NCBI RefSeq assembly: GCF_008704855.1
Contig: NZ_CP023691.1
Span: 4,154,001 to 4,218,000, forward strand
DNA length: 64,000 bases
From: Streptomyces platensis
GTDB lineage: Bacteria; Actinomycetota; Actinomycetes; Streptomycetales; Streptomycetaceae
Direction of reading: 5' to 3'
The notes beneath the pieces were generated by a model. That model was not told where the DNA came from. It did no database searches and was given only the letters and a program-made list of their open reading frames with translations. The position numbers were made by a program, and so were the translations under genes. This document shows, one piece after another, positions 16,601 to 24,555 of this stretch; within the stretch, counting starts at the first letter, position 1; every line of letters begins with the position of its first letter.

Positions 16601-17743
16601 CTACGCCCCCATGGGCCGCTGCACCGCCAGCAGCGCCATGTCGTCGGCCGGCGCGCCGCCCGTATGCCGTGCCACGTCCTCCACGAGGGTGTCCACGAGG
16701 ACGTCCGGGCCGGGGAACCGGCAGCCGCGCAGTTTGCCCGACGGGTTGTAGTAGCGGCCGAGCAGGTCCCGGGCCCCGGTCACGCCGTCGGTGAAGAAGA
16801 GCAGCAGTGCCCCGGCCGGGAAGAACGACTCGTCCGGCCGGTCCGGCCGGCTCGCCATCTCGCCCAGCCCGAGGGGCGGCGCCGGCGCCTCGGGCAGCAG
16901 TTCGCGCAGCCCACCGTCCGGGGTGAGCAGCAGCGGGGACGGGTGGCCCCGGTTGAGCACTCGCAGAACGGACGGCCCGTCGGCGGGGATCTCGGCCAGA
17001 ACGGCAGTGGTGAACCCCTCGGCCTGCTCCGCCCCCGCACACCGCCCGCCCTCCCGCCGCAGCGCCCGCTCCAGCCGGCCCGCCACCGCCCCCAGGGTGC
17101 GCTCCTGTTCCGCGGCCTCACGGAAGGCGCCGAGGACGATCACCGCGGTCCGCACCGCGTCCAGCCCCTTGCCCCGTACGTCGCCGACGAGCAGCCGTAC
17201 ACCGTGCGGGGTCTCCTGCACCGCATAGAGGTCACCGCCGCTCCGGTCCGCCACCCGCGCGCCCACATAGCGGGCGGCGATGGCGAGCCCGGCGAGCCGT
17301 TCGGGCGGTGTCGGCAGGAGGGCGCGCTGGGCGGCCGCCGAGACGTCCCGTACGGGGGCCGGGCGGATGTCGGCGCTCCGGACGATCCGGTTGATGCCGA
17401 CGGCCGACAGGGCGACGACCAGGACCATGGCGGTCTCCGTCACCGACTCGCCGTGGTCCTGCGCGGCGCCGCTGCGGTAGAGGACGACCCAGATCTCACC
17501 GAGCACCGCGGCCAGGGCGGTGAGAACGGTGCCGCGCAGCGCGAAGAGCGGTGCGGCGACCAGTGGGGCGGCCGAGAAGAAGGGGGCGGCGGTGTAGCCG
17601 GCGGGCGTCCCCACGCCGAAGGCGACGCCGCCGACGATCAGGAGGACCGGGAGCCGGCGCACCAGCAGACGGCCGGACCACATCAGCCGGGCACGGCGCT
17701 CCCCGCCGCCCTCAGGGGGCGCCTCACCTCGGAGCATCCGCAC
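16601..17743 (-). CDS. Membrane PP2C/SpoIIE-type phosphatase
   Basis: A 380-residue protein with an N-terminal membrane region of three to four hydrophobic segments (about residues 28-125) and a C-terminal SpoIIE/RsbU-like phosphatase domain. Metal-binding aspartates are seen in RSGGDLYAV, VGDVRGKGLDA and FTDGVTGARD, with APADDMALLAV at the end. Such proteins dephosphorylate anti-anti-sigma factors of the STAS type. No STAS or anti-sigma gene is adjacent. GTG 17743 is used; ATG 17737 two codons later is equally possible. Confidence 0.87.
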   Translation of the reverse strand: MRMLRGEAPPEGGGERRARLMWSGRLLVRRLPVLLIVGGVAFGVGTPAGYTAAPFFSAAPLVAAPLFALRGTVLTALAAVLGEIWVVLYRSGAAQDHGESVTETAMVLVVALSAVGINRIVRSADIRPAPVRDVSAAAQRALLPTPPERLAGLAIAARYVGARVADRSGGDLYAVQETPHGVRLLVGDVRGKGLDAVRTAVIVLGAFREAAEQERTLGAVAGRLERALRREGGRCAGAEQAEGFTTAVLAEIPADGPSVLRVLNRGHPSPLLLTPDGGLRELLPEAPAPPLGLGEMASRPDRPDESFFPAGALLLFFTDGVTGARDLLGRYYNPSGKLRGCRFPGPDVLVDTLVEDVARHTGGAPADDMALLAVQRPMGA

Positions 17744-17996
17744 CGGCCTCGCCCCACTCCCGCCCGTCCGTACGGGACCGTCGTGCCGGTCGCCTCGACG
17801 TCCCCAGGCTTGCCGGTACGGGCCGGGACGGCGACTCGTCAGGGGCCGGACGGGTCACGGGACCGGCCGGGGGGAGGCAGCGCGCGGGCGGCAAAGGAAG
17901 CCCGGACGGAAACAGGGCCGCCGGGCCCGCCCTGACGGCCCCCAAGCGCGTTCCCCCCAAGGGCACTTGGGCCCCGCCCAGCACCCCGCTCACGCC

Positions 17997-18030
17997 CGAG
18001 GGCCCGGACCGCAATCGGTCCGGGCCCTCG
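17997..18030 (-). terminator. Terminator downstream of tRNA-Lys
   Basis: Perfect 15-bp arms (17997-18011 and 18016-18030, CGAGGGCCCGGACCG) around a 4-nt CAAT loop, 40 nt past the tRNA 3' end. The rest of 17744-18069 shows no gene; the ORFs crossing it also cross the terminator. Confidence 0.8.
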
Positions 18031-18069
18031 GGGCACTGCATCCGGCGGACGGTCTTCCCGTCCCGCTTC

Positions 18070-18145
18070 TGGTGGGCCATCAGGGGCTCGAACCCTGAAC
18101 CAATGGATTAAAAGTCCACTGCTCTGCCAATTGAGCTAATGGCCC
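18070..18145 (-). tRNA. tRNA-Lys(UUU)
   Basis: A full cloverleaf is readable on the minus strand. Acceptor GGGCCAT/ATGGCCC, D-arm with TTGG, anticodon loop CTTTTAA (UUU) and T-loop TTCGAGC are all present. CCA is encoded at 18070-18072. Confidence 0.97.
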
Positions 18146-18267
18146 GCACCGAGCAGCATAGCCCGAGGTTGTGCCGCAGCCCGAAGGCATTACGGATCAA
18201 GCCATTCGGCGGGGTGCCCCGAGGCCGGTCTGTGGGGCCGGCGGGCCCTGCGGTGAGCCGTACAACG

Positions 18268-18308
18268 CGCGGGGCCCGCACGGCACTTGAGTGCGTACGG
18301 GCCCCGCG
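18268..18308 (-). terminator. Terminator downstream of DEAD-box helicase gene
   Basis: 11-bp arms CGCGGGGCCCG/CGGGCCCCGCG (18268-18278, 18298-18308) enclose a 19-nt loop with its own GCAC-TTGA-GTGC stem. It begins 15 nt after the helicase stop at 18324. Confidence 0.75.
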
Positions 18309-18323
18309 GATCAGCGTCGGTGA

Positions 18324-20474
18324 TCAGCCGTTGCGCTTCCAGCGCGGCTTGTCCTCGCGCCGGCCGAAGGAGCCGGTCGGGGCGGCGCCACGGTGGTCGT
18401 CACGACGGCCGTAGGGGCGGTCGCCGCCGGAGCGGTGGCCACCGGTGGCCGGACGGCCGCCGGAGCGGTCGTCACGGTTGAAGGGACGGTCGCCGCCGGT
18501 GGAGCGGTAGCCACCGGTGGAACGGCCCGGGGTACGGCCGCCGGAGCGGTCGTCGCGGTTGAACGGGCGGCTCGGACGGTCGCCGCGGTCGCGGTTGAAG
18601 CCGCCACCGGAACGGTCGTCACGGCGCTCGAAGGAACGGCCACCGGAACGGTCGTCGCGGCGGTCACGGTTGAAACCACCACCGGAACGGTCGTCACGAC
18701 GGTCACGGTTGAAACCACCACCGGAACGGTCATCACGGCGGTCACGGCTGAAACCGCCCCGGTCGTCACGACGGTCACGGTCGAAGGAACGGCCACCGGA
18801 ACGGTCGTCACGACGGTCACGGTTGAAACCACCGCCGGAACGGTCATCACGACGGTCACGGCTGAAACCGCCCCGGTCGTCACGACGGTCACGGTCGAAG
18901 GAACGGCCACCGGAACGGTCGTCACGACGGTCGCGGCGCTCGAAGTTGCCCCGGTCGTCGCGGCGCTCGTCGGCCGCGTCGGCCTGCGCCGGAACGGCGG
19001 CCTCGGCCACCTCGGCGGCGGCGGTCTCGGCAGCGGCGGCGAGCGCCTCGGCCGGGTCCTCACCGCGCTCGCGGGCGGCGCGGGCGGTCAGCCGGTCGGC
19101 CTCCTCGCGCAGCTCGGTGGCGCGGCGCTGAAGGCGCTCCAGCTCACGGGTGAGCTCGGCCACCTCGCGCTCGGCCTGCTTGGCGGAGTTGTTGGCACCG
19201 TCGGCCTGGACCTCGGTGAGCGAGCGCGCACCGGTGATCTTGGCGACGTCCTCGTCGAAGGCGCCGGAGCCGCCGACGATGTGGCGCGAGGCGTCCACGC
19301 CCGCGTCCTCCATCAGCCGGAAGATCTGCCGGCGCTGGTGCGGCAGCGACAGCGAGACGACCGTGCCGGACTGGCCGGCGCGGGCGGTACGGCCCGAGCG
19401 GTGCAGGTAGTCCTTGTGGTCACCGGCCGGGTCGACGTTCAGGACCAGGTCGATGCCGTCGACGTGGATACCGCGGGCGGCGACGTCGGTGGCGACCAGC
19501 GCGTTGACGTAGCCGTCCTTGAAGTCCGCGAGCACCCGGGTGCGCGCGCCCTGCGTCATACCGCCGTGCAGCGCGTCCGCCTTCACACCGGACTCGACGA
19601 GCTGCTCGGCGATGCGGTCGGCGCCCAGCTGGGTGCGGACGAAGATGATGGTGCGGCCCTTGCGGGCGGCGATGGCGGCGGTGACCGGCGCCTTGTCCTT
19701 CGGCTTCACGACCAGGACGTGGTGGGTCATGGTGGTGACGTTGCCCTGGGCGCTGTCGACCTCGTGGGTGACCGGGTTGGTCAGGTAACGCTTGACCAGG
19801 GTGCCGATCTCGTTCTCCATGGTGGCGGAGAAGAGCATCCGCTGGCCGCCGCCGGGGATCTGGTCGAGCAGCTCGGTGACCTCGGGCAGGAAGCCCAGGT
19901 CGGACATCTGGTCGGCCTCGTCGAGGACGGCGACCTGGACGTTCTCCAGGGAGCAGGCGCCACGGTTGATGATGTCGCGCAGCCGGCCCGGGGTGGCGAC
20001 GAGGACGTCGACGCCGCGCTCCAGGGCGTAGATCTGGTTGCCCATGGACGTACCGCCGCAGACGACCTTCATCTTCAGGCCGAGCACGTCGCCGTACGGC
20101 TGGAGCGCGTCCGCGACCTGCATCGCGAGCTCACGGGTCGGGGTGAGGATGATCGCGCGGGGCTTCTTCTTCTCGGTGCTGCCGCCGGCGAGCTGCGCCA
20201 GGGTCGGCAGACCGAAGGAGAGCGTCTTACCGGAGCCGGTACGGCCGCGGCCGAGGATGTCCTTGCCGGCCAGCGCGTCCGGGATGGTCGCGGCCTGGAT
20301 CGGGAAGGGGGTGGTGACGCCGTTCTGCGCGAGCTTGCGGACGACGCCCTCGGGCAGTCCGAGGTCGGCGAAGGTGACGGTGTCGGTCTCGGGCGACTCG
20401 TCGACCGCCGTCACCTCGGGGGCCGTCTGCTCGTCGATTGCGGGCATGACGGACTGCTCAGTGGAAATGGACAT
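18324..20474 (-). CDS. DEAD-box ATP-dependent RNA helicase with RDDRSGG-repeat tail
   Basis: A 716-residue DEAD-box helicase. In order: Q motif (FPIQAATIP), motif I GRTGSGKT, PTRELAMQ, TPGRLRD, DEAD in VLDEADQMSDLGF, SAT, then helicase C domain with ATDVAARGIHVDG and HRSGRTARAG. A coiled coil (about residues 430-485) and an Ala/Glu linker lead to a repetitive Arg/Asp/Gly C-terminus of about 200 residues (units RRDDRSGGGFNRD), probably disordered and RNA-binding. The likely role is RNA unwinding in ribosome assembly or mRNA turnover, including cold conditions. The roughly 150-nt 5' leader contains GACCGC-ctctat-GCGGTC and other hairpins, as in cold-regulated helicase mRNAs. Confidence 0.93.
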   Translation of the reverse strand: MSISTEQSVMPAIDEQTAPEVTAVDESPETDTVTFADLGLPEGVVRKLAQNGVTTPFPIQAATIPDALAGKDILGRGRTGSGKTLSFGLPTLAQLAGGSTEKKKPRAIILTPTRELAMQVADALQPYGDVLGLKMKVVCGGTSMGNQIYALERGVDVLVATPGRLRDIINRGACSLENVQVAVLDEADQMSDLGFLPEVTELLDQIPGGGQRMLFSATMENEIGTLVKRYLTNPVTHEVDSAQGNVTTMTHHVLVVKPKDKAPVTAAIAARKGRTIIFVRTQLGADRIAEQLVESGVKADALHGGMTQGARTRVLADFKDGYVNALVATDVAARGIHVDGIDLVLNVDPAGDHKDYLHRSGRTARAGQSGTVVSLSLPHQRRQIFRLMEDAGVDASRHIVGGSGAFDEDVAKITGARSLTEVQADGANNSAKQAEREVAELTRELERLQRRATELREEADRLTARAARERGEDPAEALAAAAETAAAEVAEAAVPAQADAADERRDDRGNFERRDRRDDRSGGRSFDRDRRDDRGGFSRDRRDDRSGGGFNRDRRDDRSGGRSFDRDRRDDRGGFSRDRRDDRSGGGFNRDRRDDRSGGGFNRDRRDDRSGGRSFERRDDRSGGGFNRDRGDRPSRPFNRDDRSGGRTPGRSTGGYRSTGGDRPFNRDDRSGGRPATGGHRSGGDRPYGRRDDHRGAAPTGSFGRREDKPRWKRNG
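18390..18970. repeat. Coding tandem repeats in DEAD-box helicase gene
   Basis: Units of roughly 27-45 bp encoding RRDDRSGGGFNRD and RRDDRSGGRSFDRD are repeated more than ten times, with long near-identical stretches (for example 18700-18780 against 18820-18900). Copy number is likely to vary between strains. Confidence 0.85.
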
Positions 20475-20629
20475 GCGAAATGCGAAACCTTCCGGAGTCT
20501 CGGCACGCGCCCAAACTCCGTGTGTTTCACAAAGACCGCCTCTATGCGGTCAGCCACGGCAAGGGAGAGAACGCGCCACGCGGCGCGCTTCTGTTCTGGC
20601 GCCGGGCAAATGGGATCAAACGATCTACC

Positions 20630-20659
20630 ACCATACGCACTCCGCCCCCCGGATGGCAA
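20630..20659 (-). promoter_or_regulatory. Promoter of DEAD-box helicase gene
   Basis: TTGCCA (20654-20659) and TATGGT (20630-20635) are spaced 18 nt apart on the minus strand. Start of transcription would be near 20623, giving a leader of about 150 nt before ATG 20474. Confidence 0.6.
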
Positions 20660-20721
20660 ATGACCGTCCGGCCAGGCCCTCCGCTCCCCCGGACAAAGCT
20701 ACCCGCCCCGCCCGGAACGCC

Positions 20722-21375
20722 TCACGCCTCCTCGTCGTAGAGCTCCGACTGCGACGCCATCGGCGAGACGGGGGACGGGCCGGACGCATGGGAGCTCGGC
20801 GGTGGCGGGGGGCTGCTCGGCGGCGGGGTCGGCTGCGCGGGGGGCGTACTGGGCGCGGGCGAGGCCGGCGGAGTGGCCGGGCGGTCGGGGCGGGTCGGCG
20901 AGGGCTCCGGGTGAGGCCGCCCGCCATGGCCGCCGGAGCCGCCCTGGGCACCGCCCGCGCCCGGCTCGGGGCCCGAGGGCCGCACCGGACGGGACGGCGT
21001 ACCGGGCTCGGACGGCTCCGGTGCCGCGCTCTTCGACGCCTTGCCCGCCTTCTTGCCCTTGCCGCCGGCCGGGTGCGCCGCGCCGTCGCGCCCCAACCGC
21101 CGCGGGCCGTCGCCGCGCCCGTCCACGGTCACCCCGTTGGGGCCGGACCAGCCGTCCTTCCCGTCGTGCCGCGCGGTGCTGCCGGAGGGTTTCGGCTCCT
21201 CCGGGTCGCTCACGCTCATACAGCCGGCCAGCGCCGCGGCCAGCGCGGAGACGGCCACGGCCGCGGCGGCGGCCCGGGAACGCACCCGGGCCGACGGAGG
21301 GCGCGACGAAGGGGCAGGGGACGACGACGGGGACGGTGTCGGCGTCAGGGACGGGCGATGTGGGCTCGGGCGCAC
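20722..21375 (-). CDS. Putative lipoprotein, Pro-rich
   Basis: GTG 21375 is chosen because a perfect GGAGGT lies 6 nt upstream; an open frame continues 78 nt further but lacks a site. The 217-residue product has a Ser/Pro/Thr-rich N-terminal about 28 residues, basic RVRSR, a hydrophobic stretch and a lipobox LAGC (AVSALAAALAGCMS, Cys about residue 52). Then comes a long low-complexity Pro/Ser/Gly/Lys tail. The N-terminal extension before the signal is unusual for a lipoprotein. No functional domain is visible. Downstream of the zincin gene and in the same direction, after a 162-nt gap. Confidence 0.65.
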   Translation of the reverse strand: MRPSPHRPSLTPTPSPSSSPAPSSRPPSARVRSRAAAAAVAVSALAAALAGCMSVSDPEEPKPSGSTARHDGKDGWSGPNGVTVDGRGDGPRRLGRDGAAHPAGGKGKKAGKASKSAAPEPSEPGTPSRPVRPSGPEPGAGGAQGGSGGHGGRPHPEPSPTRPDRPATPPASPAPSTPPAQPTPPPSSPPPPPSSHASGPSPVSPMASQSELYDEEA

Positions 21376-21537
21376 GGCGGGACCTCCGGATCCGGAACGC
21401 AGGGACGGCGGCACGGACGCCCTGCCCAACTCCCGCCCCCCACCTGAGGACACGCACCAGGCCCGGCCGATCGCACCGGTCGCGGCTTCCGGGACGCACT
21501 CCCGCCGGGCCGCGGCCCTTCGGGCGCCGGGGCCCGT

Positions 21538-21888
21538 CTAGCCGTAGCCCAGCGCGTGCAGCCGCTCGTCGTCGATCCCGAAGTGGTGCGCGATCTCATG
21601 AACGACCGTCACTTCGGTCTCCGCGACCACGTCCTCGCGGGTGTCGCACATCCGCAGCGTCGGCCCCCGGTAGACGGTGATCCGGTCCGGCAGCACACCG
21701 GCATACCACTCCCCCCGGTCGGTCAGCGGCGTCCCCTCGTAGAGCCCGAGCAGCTCGGGGTCGTCGGCGGGGGGTTCGTCCTCGACGAAGACCGCCACGT
21801 TGTCCATCAGCCGGGTCAGCTCCGGCGGGATCCGGTCCAGCGCCTCGGCGACCAGTTCCTCGAACTCCTCGCGCGTCATTTCCAGCAC
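21538..21888 (-). CDS. Zincin-like metallopeptidase family protein
   Basis: A 116-residue protein of the small actinobacterial zincin family, with HEIAHHFGI (HExxH plus downstream acidic residues) near the C-terminus, typical of this group, and MTREEFEELVAEALDRIPPEL at the N-terminus. GTG 21888 is preferred (GGAG 9 nt upstream); ATG 21879 three codons later is possible. The substrate is unknown. The gene is divergent from the membrane phosphoesterase with 120 nt between the starts. Confidence 0.82.
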   Translation of the reverse strand: MLEMTREEFEELVAEALDRIPPELTRLMDNVAVFVEDEPPADDPELLGLYEGTPLTDRGEWYAGVLPDRITVYRGPTLRMCDTREDVVAETEVTVVHEIAHHFGIDDERLHALGYG

Positions 21889-22008
21889 ACCACCATTCTC
21901 CGCCACGGCGCCTCCCCACCGATCGTCGCGGCCCGCCCGCCGCACCGCAGCCCAACCGGAGGCGGCCGCTCCTCGCTTAACGGCGCCGCGGACGGGCATA
22001 CGGGACCA

Positions 22009-23688
22009 ATGGCCCGCGCAGCGCGCTCCCGGACACCGCACCCCGACGCCCCGCAAAGCCACCCGCACCGGCTGCTCCATACCGGCCTCGACGGCGTACG
22101 CGCCCTCCCGGCAGCCGTCCGCCGCGGCTACCGCTCCCGCCGTACGGCCCCCACCGCCACCCTGGTGGACGACGCTCCGCACCGCCCCCTGGCATCCGCC
22201 CTCGGCCTGATGGCCGTCACCGTCGTCGGCGCCTGGCTGGGGCTGCTGCTGATCGGCAGCCTCCGTGTCCCCGTCGGCCCGATGGACACCAGCATGGCGC
22301 TGCGCCCGTCACTGTCCGGCGGCACCCGGATCGAGGTCGCGCCGCTCGGCGATCTGGAACTGAGCAGCCACCACGCGCCCGTACGGCTCGATGTCGACGT
22401 CGACCGGCTGGACCCGGTCCGCTCCCAGGCACTGGTCGACCACCCCGAACGGTTCGCCGGTCTCCAGGCCGAGGTCACCCACGACGTCATCCGCGGCGCC
22501 CTGGGACTGGCGCTGCACTCCTGCGTCGCCGTGGCGTCCGGCGCCACCGCGCTGGGCCTGGCCGTCTACCGCCGCCCGCGCCGCGCACTGGCCGCCGGCG
22601 GTCTGGCGCTCACCCTGCTCGGCGCCTCCGCGGGCACCGCGTACGCCACCTGGAACCCCGAGTCCGTACTGGAGCCGAAGTTCTCCGGCCTGCTGACCTC
22701 GGCGCCCTCGGTGGTCGGCAACGCCCGGAGCATCGTCAGCGAATTCAACGTCTACCAGCAGGAGTTGGCGCGCCTGGTGACCAACGTCACCAAGCTCTAC
22801 GACGCCACCTCGACGCTGCCCGTCTATCAGCCGGACCCCACCACCATCCGCGTCCTGCACGTCTCCGACATCCACCTCAACCCCGGCGCCTGGCGGATCA
22901 TCGCCTCCCTGGTGAAGCAGTACCGGATCAACGTGATCGTCGACACCGGCGACACCATGGACCACGGCTCGGCCGCCGAGAACCACTTCCTGGACCCGGT
23001 CTCCACCCTCGGCGCCCCCTACGTATGGGTGCGCGGCAACCACGACTCCCGGGGCACGCAGAAGTACCTGACCGGCCGCCGCCAGGTCACCGTCCTCGAC
23101 CACGGCAAGGTCACCCAGGTCGCCGGCGTACGTATCGCGGGCGTCGGCGATCCGCAGTTCACCCCGGACCGCTCCGTGGTGGCGGCCGGCGACCCCGCCG
23201 AGCGCACCGCCGGCGGCCGCCTCGCCGACGCACTGCGCACCCAGCGGCTGGCCGGCACCCCCGTCGACCTCGCGCTGGCCCACAACCCCGCCGCGGTACG
23301 CGAGGCGGACGGCCTGGCCCCGCTGGCGCTGGCCGGCCATATCCACCACCGGGAGAACACCCTGCTCCCCCAGGGCACCCGGCTGATGGTCGAGGGCTCG
23401 ACGGGCGGCGGCGGACTGCGCGCGGTGCACAACAAGAAGCCCGAGCCGGTCCTGGCCTCGGTGCTCTATCTGGACCGGAGGACGAAACGGCTCCAGGCGT
23501 GGGACGAGATCACCCTCGGCGGACTGGGCCTGTCCCGGGCCGAGGTCAGCCGCCACCTCCCCCATGAGAACCAACCCGGCGCCACGCCCGCGCCGTCCGG
23601 TTCACCGCCCTCGTCCGGCCCGTCCTCCGGGCCCTCGCCCCACCCTTCCGAGCGCCCGGCCAGGAGCCCTTCCGAACACCCCCGCTAA
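22009..23688 (+). CDS. Membrane-anchored calcineurin-like metallophosphoesterase
   Basis: A 559-residue protein with two to three transmembrane segments (about 65-88, 165-185 and 190-215) and an extracytoplasmic region. It then carries a metallophosphoesterase domain with the complete motif set: VSDIHLN, DTGDTMDHG, RGNHDS, LALAHNP and AGHIHHRE. The substrate is not inferable. A Ser/Pro-rich tail ends the protein. The frame is open further upstream, but ATG 22009 begins a basic membrane-insertion region. There is no strong ribosome site, so the start is the least certain point. The tRNA-Glu promoter follows immediately. Confidence 0.85.
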   Translation: MARAARSRTPHPDAPQSHPHRLLHTGLDGVRALPAAVRRGYRSRRTAPTATLVDDAPHRPLASALGLMAVTVVGAWLGLLLIGSLRVPVGPMDTSMALRPSLSGGTRIEVAPLGDLELSSHHAPVRLDVDVDRLDPVRSQALVDHPERFAGLQAEVTHDVIRGALGLALHSCVAVASGATALGLAVYRRPRRALAAGGLALTLLGASAGTAYATWNPESVLEPKFSGLLTSAPSVVGNARSIVSEFNVYQQELARLVTNVTKLYDATSTLPVYQPDPTTIRVLHVSDIHLNPGAWRIIASLVKQYRINVIVDTGDTMDHGSAAENHFLDPVSTLGAPYVWVRGNHDSRGTQKYLTGRRQVTVLDHGKVTQVAGVRIAGVGDPQFTPDRSVVAAGDPAERTAGGRLADALRTQRLAGTPVDLALAHNPAAVREADGLAPLALAGHIHHRENTLLPQGTRLMVEGSTGGGGLRAVHNKKPEPVLASVLYLDRRTKRLQAWDEITLGGLGLSRAEVSRHLPHENQPGATPAPSGSPPSSGPSSGPSPHPSERPARSPSEHPR

Positions 23689-23694
23689 ACCGTT

Positions 23695-23724
23695 TTGGCG
23701 AACGGTCCTCCCATCCCATATGCT
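23695..23724 (+). promoter_or_regulatory. Promoter of tRNA-Glu-Asp-Phe cluster
   Basis: TTGGCG (23695-23700) and TATGCT (23719-23724) with 18-nt spacing lie about 45 nt before the first tRNA. Confidence 0.6.
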
Positions 23725-23770
23725 TCTCACGTCCCCGACGGCGCCGGTAACGACGCCAAGGTGGCCACCA

Positions 23771-23843
23771 GCCCTCATCGTCTAGTGGCCCAGGACGCCG
23801 CCCTTTCAAGGCGGTAGCACGGGTTCGAATCCCGTTGGGGGCA
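23771..23843 (+). tRNA. tRNA-Glu(UUC)
   Basis: Acceptor GCCCTCA/TGGGGGC with one G-U pair, anticodon loop CTTTCAA (UUC), T-loop TTCGAAT. CCA is not encoded. Confidence 0.96.
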
Positions 23844-23891
23844 CGCAACATCGTGTGTGAGAATGGCTTGCGCCGCTTTCACACAATGCAA

Positions 23892-23966
23892 GGTCCTGTG
23901 GAGCAGTTTGGAGTGCTCGCCACCCTGTCAAGGTGGAGGCCGCGGGTTCAAATCCCGTCAGGACCG
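23892..23966 (+). tRNA. tRNA-Asp(GUC), copy 1
   Basis: Acceptor GGTCCTG/CAGGACC, anticodon loop CTGTCAA (GUC), T-loop TTCAAAT. Identical over the full 75 nt to the copy at 28760. CCA not encoded. Confidence 0.96.
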
Positions 23967-23970
23967 CTGC

Positions 23971-24044
23971 GGCTGGGTAGCTCAGTTGGTACGAGCGATC
24001 GCCTGAAAAGCGATAGGTCGCCGGTTCGACCCCGGCCCCAGCCA
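23971..24044 (+). tRNA. tRNA-Phe(GAA)
   Basis: Acceptor GGCTGGG/CCCAGCC, anticodon loop CTGAAAA (GAA), T-loop TTCGACC. It starts 5 nt after tRNA-Asp, so it is co-transcribed and separated by processing. Confidence 0.96.
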
Positions 24045-24057
24045 CACCCTTTGGGAG

Positions 24058-24090
24058 AAGGCCCCGATTCCTTGAATCGGGGCCTTTTTC
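24058..24090. terminator. Intrinsic terminator of tRNA cluster
   Basis: 13-bp arms AAGGCCCCGATTC/GAATCGGGGCCTT with a 3-nt loop, followed by a T-tract on the plus strand. It is also 4 nt from the stop of the convergent small membrane protein gene, so probably bidirectional. Confidence 0.9.
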
Positions 24091-24094
24091 GTCG

Positions 24095-24325
24095 TTATCC
24101 GACGCCGGCTTCCCGGGCGGCCCCGGCGGGCCCGTCCTCCGGCTGCCAGAAAATCAGCCGGGCGCCGCCGGTGATCATTCCCGTCGCCGCCAGGCCCATA
24201 GCCATCTTCACCAGCCGCACATTGCCTTCCCAGTCGTGCGGCGCGCCGAAGACGAGCCAGGCGGCGAGCGCGATACCGGCGACCATCATGACGATGCCCG
24301 CAATCCGTCGTATTCCCTTGTCCAT
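24095..24325 (-). CDS. Small two-TM membrane protein
   Basis: A 76-residue protein with two hydrophobic helices (IRRIAGIVMMVAGIALAAWLVFG and MAMGLAATGMITGGARLIFW) joined by a short charged loop. No family recognised. On the minus strand GAGAAT (24332-24337) ends 6 nt before ATG 24325, with TTACGA 17 nt further upstream, so the transcript is probably leaderless. It ends at the tRNA terminator. Confidence 0.7.
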   Translation of the reverse strand: MDKGIRRIAGIVMMVAGIALAAWLVFGAPHDWEGNVRLVKMAMGLAATGMITGGARLIFWQPEDGPAGAAREAGVG

Positions 24326-24555
24326 ACGGGCATTCTCGCCTACCGGCGATCATGTCGTAATTCTGTTTTCGGGCGTCCGCCCGCTCTCCCCGCGGCCACC
24401 CGGACGGCGGTGCCGCCGCATCGGAAACGGGCGGCCGCGCCCACCGGCCGGGGCGCGGAGGAGGTTCCCGGCGGGCCGCCGGGGAGCGCGGGGCGACGTC
24501 CGCGCGGGCAAATGGTTCGCCAGTCGTTTATCCGAGGTGAGATCCTGGGGGACGT

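Noticed and set aside
15509..17935. 808-codon plus-strand ORF through DUF2332 and the phosphatase gene
   Set aside because: It crosses two real genes in other frames; its protein is Arg/Pro/Ala-rich with no family.
18393..20663. 756-codon plus-strand ORF
   Set aside because: Antisense to the DEAD-box helicase and to its repeats; low-complexity Thr/Val product.
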